A DNA stretch of 64,000 nt from Macrocybe gigantea (taxonomy: Eukaryota; Basidiomycota; Agaricomycetes; Agaricales; Callistosporiaceae), in NCBI GenBank assembly GCA_011319805.1, contig SJRY01000252.1, positions 1-64,000 of the forward strand, given 5' to 3'. The translations under genes and the position numbers were made by a program. Positions within the stretch are counted from its first letter, which is position 1; the number at the start of each line of letters is the position of its first letter. The notes below the pieces were generated by a model. The model saw only the letters and a program-made list of their open reading frames with translations. It was not told the origin of the DNA and searched no databases. Positions 56,235 to 64,000 of this stretch are shown here, one piece after another.

Positions 56235-59056
56235 TCACCCGCTGCCTAAATCCGGAATGAAAGCACCTGCAGCTTTATTAGATGTGAGATACTTAATGAA
56301 CCAGTGACGCACAAAGGCGTCAAACTGGCGTTCAGTTGGCCTGTGCCAGTTACGGCATTGAGTCATGACGTGGATGGAGTCTTCGGGCCCTCGTCCGCAA
56401 GAGCATACGTCGCTCTCCATGAAATTAAACCGTGCCCGATACGCATTGATCGGAGCATGGCCGCATGCAAGACGTGAACAGCGAGCATAAAGCTCGTTGT
56501 CTGTCACTAACTTCATGAAGCCCATTCTCTTCCGAGAGGGGCGTTCATAGGAATTTGGCTTTCCTGCTTCATGAAAACGAAATGTGGAAGCTCCAATGTA
56601 TTTCTTGTTCCCAGAATTCTGGAACCAAGTGCTATGCATATCATCGTCAGCCTCCTTTCGAAGGCCATCAGTGGTATAGAGGGGGCGACGTCCCAGGGGA
56701 ACATCCAGGCTCCGGGCAAGCTCGTGAGCCTCGACTTGTATTGCCCACTTCCATTTGGAAGGGACGTGCCAGAATTCAATCCGGCGTTGCTCGGACTCAG
56801 AGAGCCAAGCTTTCAGTGATGCACAAAGTGCAATAGAATGCGACTGCACAGAGTGAGGGTTGCAATCGATGATGCGATTAATTGCATTCATCGAATCTAA
56901 AAAGCACATGACAGAATTAACTCCATCTTGTGCGATAGCCTTTTGGATTGCCATTCGCAGCCCAATGAGCTCAGCATCATCGCTCGTTGATTTACCAACT
57001 GGCTGACGAATCTCGGAGACCAGCCTGCCCTCGCGATAAACATGCGAAGCTGACACAGACTGCTTAAGAAGCACTTCTGCTTTCGCAGGCACGGAGCCAT
57101 CACTACTCACATAGGAGCAATCATGCTGGATCGAACACCGGGAAAGTGTTTGATCCAGCGATGTGCGGTAAGCCTTGACCGAGTCCTCGTCTCGGCCAAG
57201 TAACTTATGGATCTCAAAGCGACTGCCAAACTCATCGACAAGCCGCCTGCCCGGGTTATTTGCATCAGCAAAATAATCCGTGGTTAGAAAGAGTGGCGGT
57301 TTCAGATCCACCAAATCCTTGAGTGGGGACTTAAGCGCAGCACGCTGTCTGTCTGACAAAGAAGCGAGATTTCTCACTTTAGATGGGTTGCCCCCAACTG
57401 AGGCGGGCATACTAATGGATCTGAGGGCATGCCTCAGATTGGAGTTAGCTAAGCGGGCAGACGAGCCAACTTTCAGTCTTTTAATGAACGCGCCGATAGG
57501 TTCGACGCAGGCCATTGTCTCAGCTGCACCCTCAGGAGTGGTGCGAAACTGTCCATTAATCCAAATGCATGCTTTGCACTGCATTTGGCGTAGTTGTTTC
57601 AACAGTGCGACATTACGCATGCCATTGAAGTTCCACAATAAACAGCCGTACGTTGTGATGGGACGCGCGCACGACAAGTAGAGAATGCGTTTCTGTTGAG
57701 GGGATAAGCCCCGAACAGAATTGCCCAACATTTGGAAGGCCCTGGCGGTAGTCAAGGCCTTCGTAGCATAGAATCGAACATGCTCCTTGAAAGAAAGGCG
57801 CGCGTCCAAAAAGAAACCAAGGTATCGCCAGACATCCTTGGGTCGAAGCGGGGTGTTGCCCGTGAATGGAACAAAACCCAAGTCAATAGATGGACGAGGG
57901 TCCATACTATTGCGCGAAAAGTGCTGTAGTTCAGTCTTGTTGTGTTCTACAACAAGACCGAAGTCAGTGAAGAGGTTATGCACAGAGGCATAAGCCCTCT
58001 GCAGTTTCGGAACATTGTCCGATGTGGATTTGGACTGAGCGATGATCAGTCCGTCATCGACGAATGACATGATTACTGGCATATCACCAGCTTTCTGATA
58101 AAGTTTCAGTACCGGCGCCAAGTAAAGCGCTGACAATACTGGGGAGAGTGCAGAGCCTTGACCAACTCCCACGTCGGCATCGAACTCTGGAGAGATGGCA
58201 CTACGCCAGGCATAAGAAGTTTTGCGCCCAACAAGATATGATTCAAAGAACTTTGACACCTGTCGTGCAAAGCCTCCATGTTGAAGAATCTTCACCAACA
58301 TACGATGGTTGAGTGAAGGAAAATACTGAGCGATATCGAAAGCGATGACACTCGTTTTGAATCCCTTAGACCACCCCTGACGGACGAGGGCCGAAGCTCG
58401 GGGTTATGTGAAATGAATGTCGGCCCAGGGTTGCTAGGTTCCGACCATTCCAGACCGAGATCAAGAGCTGCATTACACAGCATCTCCCACGAGACCGCTG
58501 CGAATTATGAACCCTATCCCAGAGTTCATAATGACAATTGAAATCCCCTCCGAGATAAACTAAGTTGGGGAAATCGGGGCACTCAGCACAATCATGCAAA
58601 AGACGAATCGCGCTAGCATCTACATCAGAGTAGGCGTTAGCGAGAAAGAGTGGCTCGCCAGGAGTGGCGAAGCTGATAATCATAAGATCGCGGCTATCAA
58701 CTAGTCGCGACAAAGGGATGGACGTAGGCGACGAAGCCTATTATGTACAATAGGCCATGACTCGAGGAGGGTCCTCGACGAGATCGCGGACGATGCAGGT
58801 CCAATCCGGATGGGTGGGACCTCCGATTACTGCCTCGCCCTCACATTGTGGGCAGATGGGCATGTCTTATGAGATTCCAAGCGGGGCTCTTGGAAAAACA
58901 AAATATCATAACCCTCCCCAAGAGTAGAGAGGAGCATGTCCATATGTACATATTTTCTATTTACGTTCTGAGAGAAAATACGAAAGAAGAGATCAATGAG
59001 CGTCCCCTTGAACCGGGAACCACAGCCGAGGCTGTGCTACCCGAGGAGACACTCAT
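56235..59056 (-). pseudogene. LINE C ORF2: endonuclease part, deletion, then 688 open codons
   Basis: It starts at ATG 59056-59054, with endonuclease sequence carrying small frameshifts up to NPELRPS (about 58386). The sequence then jumps into the RT, removing the end of the endonuclease and the start of the RT (about 1.1 kb). From 58301 to 56235 the frame is fully open: GQGSALSPVL, FVDDG (residues 80-84 of this stretch), a linker with GRRLVDEFGSRFEIHKLLG, RNase H (SSDGS, DDAELIGL, FLDSMNAI) and CSCGRGPEDSIHVMTQC near the end. It is the longest intact C-terminal half in the window. Confidence 0.9.
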
Positions 59057-60904
59057 GATGCGTCAGCCTCCGCATTACGCTGCGGGAGGCATTAGGATGA
59101 TTGCTACCTGATCGTTTGCGATCACGTACCAGCTTATAGTGTTCCTTGATCCAATCTGGATCAAAGCGATTTTTCCAGAAGGGACACTTCCGGTCATCAG
59201 TGGAATGGTCTCGGCTACAGCTGAGACACTTAGGAGGATGAGGGCAGGGCTGGCCCGCCGGAGTAGCCTCGCGAGGAGGGTTAGCCTTGGGTCGAGCCTT
59301 GCAGCAAGACGCCAAGGTGCGATGGTGTTCCTTTCTGTGAGATTCCCCACAGATCGGGCAGCGGAGAGATTGCTGGTTGCACTTCAATGCAGAGTGCCCC
59401 CAGCGCCAGCAGCGTTCGCAAAGAGGAACTCCCGACGAAGAGAGAGTGGCCTTGAATCAGCAACGCCAATTCCTGACCATAACTGTACAATTGTCCAGAG
59501 CCTTTACGTTCTGGCCAGTTGACGTGTCTTCGATATTGAACCAGACGGTTGCAGTATCGGAATTCTTGGAGTTGCGCATGACATGCGGTACCCCAACGAG
59601 AGTGATGAGATCCGAGAAGGAAGAGTCTCGAAGAATCTCGTAAGCCTGCCGGGCAGTGATAATGCTACCATCGGCATTGAAATAGGGAATGTCGAGCAGT
59701 TTCAAATAAGAAACGCTCATCGGGATTGCGAGCTCGACAGTAGATCCTGCCAGAGCACAGCGGAGAGCAGCCTCACGCAAAATGCTGAGGTCTTTCAGAG
59801 AAGCCACCCTCATCATCAAGCAAGAGAACGAGGAGGCGGAATGATCCTGGATAGATTCGCATCGAATCCAGGACTTACCAGTGGTCAACGCCCTATTAAG
59901 GGCATTAAGGAGAGCTCCGGCGGCAACAGAATCGTTGTCAGCCGGAAAAGAGTAACTGACCCGGACGTTACGATGGGACAGTCCGTGAGAGGTGGACTTT
60001 GCCTTCTTCTTAGGTGGTCCAGACGGCTCCCCGGTTGCTTCCTTTTGCAAGGAGACAATCTTCTCTGCAGGGAGGTGTGGGAATGTCTTTGCCAGGGCTA
60101 CAATAGCCTCGGCAGGAGTGTTGGCCGGTTGGGCCAAGGCTTGCGCATAGGAGCGCTTGCCGGAAGATGGGCGAGTAGCCCTATTGACCGGAGGAGGCGG
60201 TCCACGTCCAGGAGTCGGGAACGAGATCGCGCGCGAGGGGTGGAGGAGGGCGGTTTGGGTTCCGAGCCGTCTCGGAGGCGGGGCGCCCTGGTTCGAACGT
60301 GAGTCCTCCGGTCGCACTGTACCAGAGGGGAGTGAGTGAGGGGGATCGGCAAAGCGAGTTGATTTCCCGCGCGAGGGAAGATGCGCATTTACAATACTCT
60401 GCAAGCGCGCTCCGAGTTCATGCTGAGGTCCCTGGAGAGTAGGGACGGAGAACATGTTAACATCGCCAGCAGTAGCGACCAAGGCCGCAATACCCTCAGC
60501 GATGGCATACTGGTAGCCCGCCGGGATGGAGACAGATGCTTTGCCGACCTTGAGGATCCAATCCTTAAGGGCGGCGAGGGACTCGGTGGCAGCCTTCGCT
60601 TCGCTGTGAAGGAACCGATGCCCTTCAGGAAAGATCGCAATACCGATAGAATTGTCATTGTAGGCTGCCTCCGTGGACAGCATTGACAGAGATGGAGGAA
60701 TGGGGGGTTCGGTAGACCCAGTCCGATTCGAGGGGCCAGCGTCGTCGGTATCCATTAAACCATCGCCGCCTTGGAAGAGAAGGCTCCTGTCCTCCGAGGG
60801 GGAAGGAGCGGGGGTCGAGAGGGGCCTGAGGGGGTCCGCCCAGGGTGCGGATTTAGCGGTGGAGGCCCACCGCTGCCAACAATGTTGAGCGGATCATCGC
60901 TCAT
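59053..60904 (-). pseudogene. LINE C ORF1, longest version, with small lesions
   Basis: ATG 60904 begins MSDDPL; after a small frameshift the frame 60755-59457 (432 codons) covers the N-terminal half including 79 codons deleted in L2 and K (VPTLQGPQHELGARLQSIVN onward). TGA at 59459-59457 replaces a CGA before the zinc knuckles. The knuckles (CPICGESHRKEHH, CLSCSRDHSTDDRKC) are in 59387-59037, and a lost C in a C-run shifts the end. The ORF1 stop TGA overlaps the ORF2 ATG at 59053-59056. Confidence 0.88.
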
Positions 60905-61315
60905 TGAAAAACTCTAATAATTCGGTGGATTTTCAGCCGATTTTCGCGATTTTAAGAACGGGGAGTGCTCAAGGATGTAGGTATCCGGATCTGCAACCTG
61001 ATCAAAGATCGTCCCAAGTGTTGTCGCTGTAGAATGAGGAGTGCGATTTGTGAGAGTTGTTTACAGTTGTTTACAAGTGGGGTTGTGGAAAAAGAAGCGC
61101 TTGGATCGTCGCTCATTGAAAAACTCTAATAAATTGGTGGATTTTCAGCCGATTTTCGCGATTTTAAGAACGGAGAGTGCTCAAGGATGTAGGTATCCGG
61201 ATCTGCAACCTGATCAAAGATCGTCCCAAGTGTTGTCACCATAGAACGAGGAGTGCGATTTGTGAGAGTTGTTTACAGTTGTTTACAAGTGGGGGTTGTG
61301 GAAAGAGGTGGACGG
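60905..61315 (-). repeat. Tandemly duplicated LINE 5' UTR
   Basis: The 5' UTR (TTTCCACAACCCC(C)ACTTG ... TTAGAGTTTTTCA) occurs twice. The proximal copy (61099-60905) leads into ORF1. The distal copy (61315-61100) contains the whole UTR plus the first five codons of ORF1 (ATG AGC GAC GAT CC) before changing to the start of the proximal copy. Confidence 0.9.
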
Positions 61316-61329
61316 TCCTATGAGCACTC

Positions 61330-61630
61330 ATCTCACAAGAGAATGGGCTTTATGAAGTTAGTAACAGGCAATGAGCTATATGCTTGTTGCTGTTGCATTG
61401 CTTGTGGGCATGCACTGATTAATGTGTATTGAGTGCAGTTCAATTTTGTCAAGAGTGATGAATGCTCATGCAGATGAGGGCCAGAAGACTCCATCCACAT
61501 TATGACTTTGTGCTACAACTGGCACTGGCCAGCTGAACGCCAGTACAATGCCTTTGTATACTCATAGTTCATTAAGTATCTAATATCAAATAAGGCAGCA
61601 GGTGCTTTCATTCCAGATCCAGGGGGTGGG
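61330..61630 (+). pseudogene. C-terminal end of LINE F ORF2
   Basis: It resumes after LINE C with KRMGFMKLVTGNELYACCC and the decayed Cys-His motif (SDECSCR-stop-GPEDSIHIMTLC), ending at the TAA near 61630. The 3' UTR and poly(A) (61923-61937) follow. It joins 55841 in sequence once LINE C is removed. Confidence 0.85.
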
Positions 61631-61950
61631 TAACTGCCCTTCTGTAGCAGGGGATTCTCTGGGTTATGGCTCCTTATGGGGCCTTTGTGCAGAAGTAACT
61701 GCAACTGGCCCTTGGGCTGGGGGATATGGACCTAGAAAACAAGTAAGCATGGGTATGAGCCTTAGTAGCATAGGCATAGGCAGGAGACATCAGGGTTAGT
61801 ACACCCTCTATGTTTATCCCTTTGCTTCTGTATCATTAGATGCATTGTATTTATCATAGATACCCTCATGTATGTACAAGTGGACTACCATTGAGCACTG
61901 CTATAGAAATTGTTGATTTTTTAAAAAAAAAAAAAAAGCTAAAATTGGAT

Positions 61951-62164
61951 AACATTGTATGGTAGGAACAATCTTGTATGGTCTTACAATTTTGCTAATA
62001 TCCTTGCAAGGTCTACTATCTTAAGTTTACTATATAATGTTAATACAAATTGCCTAGTCATTGTTGCCTTGTGAGGCAATGTATACTAGCCTAATAAAAT
62101 TGGATACAATGTGGACAATAGTGACAATATATTGCAATGTATTGTAATGTATTTTACAAGACAT
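61951..62164. repeat. Continuation of the A+T-rich repeat target
   Basis: ATTGTATGGTAGGAACAATC and ATTGGATACAATGTGGACAA resemble the repeat at 22072-22206. ATTGCAATGTATTGTAATGT is an imperfect short tandem. There is no gene. Confidence 0.45.
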
Positions 62165-62392
62165 TTTGCTGATATAAATGATGAAGAAGAGTATGAAGTT
62201 AAAGAAATTCTGAAAAAGAAAAAGTAAGGGAGAGGAATACTATTTTTGGTCAAATAGAAAGGCTATGGATATGAAAAAAATACATGGGTCAAAGAGACAG
62301 ACCTGGAAAATGTATAGCAAGCTCTGCATTGCTTCAAAAGGGCCTTGGAGCAGGCTAAAAGAGCTATAACAGGAGAAAACAAAGCAAAAAAT
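62165..62392 (+). pseudogene. gypsy-3 pol C-terminus with a decayed chromodomain
   Basis: The reading frame starting at GAG 62189 gives EYEVKEILKKK-stop-GRGILFLVK-stop-KGYGYEKNTW and continues to DLENV. The order of conserved residues (YEV-x-x-I, GRG-x-x-x-LVK, KGY, NTW, LEN) is that of a chromodomain. The second stop is TAG where the conserved Trp before KGY is expected. A purine-rich stretch (AGGAGAAAACAAAGC) precedes the LTR at 62393, as expected for a pol end next to a 3' LTR. Confidence 0.75.
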
Positions 62393-62698
62393 TGTTACAG
62401 ATAGCACAATTTCTTATCTTATCTTTCTTCTATCCCTTGTCTCCTATCATGCAGCACTGTGCAGTGCACAGCCCATCAAGTCATTTCCTTTCTCTAGTCA
62501 TTCTGAGTTACTTCCTGCTAGCCTTACTCATCTGCAGTCCATAGCATTACACAGTCCATGGTCTGTGCTTGTATACTATAATATATATAAAGGCTTCCAG
62601 ATGTACCAGTAATGCTAGGCTTAATATTCCTTTTGCCATTGTCCCAAACTGCTCTCACACTTAGTCTGCTCAAGTTCTTAGATTCATCTAGCTGAACA
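62393..62698 (+). repeat. LTR-A copy (probable 3' LTR of gypsy-3)
   Basis: It starts TGTTACAGATAGC and ends CTAGCTGAACA, 306 bp, matching 1-303 and 63157-63476. TATA-like ATATATATAAAGG is at about 62580-62592. CpG-poor. Confidence 0.85.
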
Positions 62699-63156
62699 AA
62701 AATTGTACACCATGACCACCAATACCCCCAAGGGCCCATCAGTATCAGTAGCAGTGATGATACCCATGCACCCACCTCAAACCAAGCTAATGATTTTGAA
62801 AACCTAATAAGGACCCTCAATGCTAGTAACTTCATAGATCCTCTGGCTATTATACTCAGTGCCTACTTACACTGTGTTATAACCATCTGTATCCACCTAT
62901 GGTCAGGATAGATCCCTAATAGAACTGAACCTACTCTACTTGAGTGCATTGCACTCTATGAAGCCATGAATCTCCTCTATTTTGAAAACCAATGACTTAA
63001 ACTCCTCTCTACTATCTTATACCATATTTATGCCTATAATAAAGAGCTTATTCATACATGGGCACTCTATGCAGCATCCATGTGGGATTCCAATAATGGA
63101 TAGGAATAGCTGGATTAGAAAGAGCTCACAAGGATACAAATCTAAGGAGAGGGTAA
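62699..63156 (+). mobile_element. Short internal region between two LTR-A copies
   Basis: These 458 bp contain decayed, gag-like N-terminal coding sequence (for example ANDFENLIRTLNASNFIDPL in one frame) with many stops, and end with polypurine AAGGAGAGGG before the next LTR. This is either a deleted element sharing an LTR with gypsy-3 or a short non-autonomous derivative. Confidence 0.55.
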
Positions 63157-63476
63157 TGTTACAGATGCTAAATGAATCCTACATTTTCTTATCTTATCTT
63201 TTCTCCTATTTCTTATCTCCTATCATATAGCACTGTATAGCATGCAGTTCCATCAAGTCATTCTCCATCTCTAGTCATACTGGCTCACCTCTGTTAGTTT
63301 TACTCATCTGCAGTCCACAGCATTGTACAGTCTATAATCCATGCTCATATACTATAATGTATATAAGGGCTCTCAGATGTACCAGTAATACTAGGCTTAA
63401 TATTTCTTTTGCTGTCATCTCAAACTGCTCTTGCACTTAGTCTGCCTGAGTCCTTTGAGATTCATCTAGCCTAACA
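63157..63476 (+). repeat. LTR-A copy (3' LTR of the short element)
   Basis: It starts TGTTACAGATGCT and ends TCTAGCCTAACA, 320 bp, with TATA-like ATGTATATAAGG at about 63357-63368. It is preceded by a polypurine tract. The flanking CATCT does not match the 5 bp before 62393. Confidence 0.85.
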
Positions 63477-64000
63477 CATCTGGCTCTATAGATGTGGCAG
63501 TACTGTGAGACATTGAGTAGTGACTGGGCTTGATGATGCAGCTTAGTTCAGAATCTGAGCTGGATTGATTGCAATCATGCCCACATTTGATCTATTTGAC
63601 CTTCTTTACATGCAAAGTGGTAGCAGGATCTCCTTTGGTAGATTTATCTGTAATGTCAACATCTATTAGCATATCTTTGTGAAAATGACAATCAATACCC
63701 AAAAAAATAGAGCAATTTTGAACTCTACCTGTGATTGGCTTTTCTTTCATCACCTCCACATCATTCTCACTTTTCTCATCAACATCATCTGGAAAATCAT
63801 GAGAATTTATACATGTAAGAAAATTTGCAAACTCAACTTGCAACTTGGCCTTTCATACTTTCCTCCTTCTCCTTCTCTTTTTCCTCCTCTTCTACCTCCT
63901 CTTCCTTCTCATCCTCCTCCTTCTCCTCTTCCTTCTCTTTCTTATTCTCAAGACCATCTTTAGCATCTTTATTATTCAAGTTCTTGTCATCTTCTCTAGT
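63477..64000 (-). other. Unidentified coding-like sequence, minus strand
   Basis: The frame 63843-63592 encodes 83 residues including PITGRVQNCSIFLGIDCHFH, and upstream (63860-64000) the minus strand is GAA/GAG-rich and would encode a strongly acidic stretch. I do not recognise the protein. It runs off the window, so it may be part of a larger gene or transposon. Confidence 0.35.

Larger units (their letters stand above)
55842..61315 (-). mobile_element. LINE copy C, full-length ends, duplicated 5' UTR, internal deletion
   Basis: The TSD TCCTATGAGCACTC is at 55828-55841 and 61316-61329; the poly(A) on the minus strand is 55859-55842. It inserted into the C-terminal part of LINE F. Order on the minus strand: distal 5' UTR copy (61315-61100), proximal 5' UTR (61099-60905), ORF1, ORF2 with a deletion at about 58383, and 3' UTR. 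CpG-rich. Confidence 0.95.
22207..61937 (+). mobile_element. Outer LINE copy F, full length but split by four insertions
   Basis: LINE segments at 22207-25842, 26972-27555, 35884-36281, 55559-55841 and 61330-61937 read in order from 5' UTR to poly(A) (61923-61937). The TSD (AA)GCTAAAATTGGAT is at 22192-22206 and 61936-61950. Each gap is bounded by its own TSD. Nearly every CpG has become TpG or CpA, marking it as the oldest layer. The 5' end GTCACCTCTTTCCACAA matches the start of copy C (61315 leftward). Confidence 0.88.

Noticed and set aside
60211..60446. Intron in LINE ORF1 spliced out in L2 and K
   Set aside because: The missing segment has no GT...AG boundaries in any register and is bounded by GGAG direct repeats, so a repeat-mediated deletion is the better explanation.
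62388..62703. Solo LTR with TSD AAAAT around 62393-62698
   Set aside because: AAAAT is low-complexity and the sequence on the left is a gypsy pol end with a purine tract, so this is better read as a 3' LTR; the match is probably chance.
1..64000. CRISPR arrays, bacterial operons or rRNA genes
   Set aside because: No regularly spaced repeats with unique spacers, no ribosome-binding patterns, and no rRNA-like sequence; all repeats are explained as eukaryotic retroelements.

Overview
The window looks like a transposon graveyard from a filamentous fungus, probably a basidiomycete. I infer this from the mix of retroelements (an RNase H-bearing LINE with a CCHC ORF1, Ty3/gypsy elements with chromodomains, Ty1/copia, tRNA-headed SINE-like elements, a Helitron-type DUF6570 fragment) and from decay confined largely to CpG sites. 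No intact single-copy host gene is recognisable. Almost every long reading frame is retroelement coding sequence, most of it broken by CGA-to-TGA changes.

Left part (1-22206): an LTR (LTR-A) end; a Helitron-like helicase fragment on the minus strand; about 4 kb of unrecognised sequence; a 5'-truncated LINE (5228-7850); a decayed gypsy element (7948-15104) carrying a solo copia LTR and a 2.3-kb tRNA-headed SINE fused to a LINE tail; a second truncated LINE; a second SINE family; another solo copia LTR; and a second SINE-LINE chimera.

Central block (22207-61937): this is one very old LINE copy, flanked by a 13-15 bp target-site duplication (TSD), split by successive insertions. They are an unidentified 1.1-kb TG...CA element; a SINE-LINE chimera itself split by a complete chromodomain gypsy element with two 414-bp LTRs; a minus-strand LINE split by a copia element, which holds a nearly complete LINE (39899-44753) and a SINE, which in turn holds another LINE (45842-52551); and a further LINE (55842-61315). 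Nesting reaches five layers. The TSDs let most pieces be rejoined unambiguously, and inner copies are CpG-rich while outer ones are CpG-poor.

Right part (61938-64000): the target repeat resumes, followed by the chromodomain end of a third gypsy element, two LTR-A copies with a short internal region, and an unidentified minus-strand reading frame.

How the parts work together: the LINE supplies APE-type endonuclease, reverse transcriptase, RNase H and a poly(A)-tailed 3' end. The SINE-like elements carry tRNA-type A/B boxes at the 5' end and terminate in a conserved CTAAACTTCG-like end joined to LINE 3' sequence of very different lengths (about 18, 75, 410 and 1100 nt, plus one internal ORF2 piece). 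Two LINE copies also have extra LINE sequence fused upstream of their own 5' end. Together these suggest a LINE reverse transcriptase that repeatedly switches templates. I consider this the most interesting system in the window.
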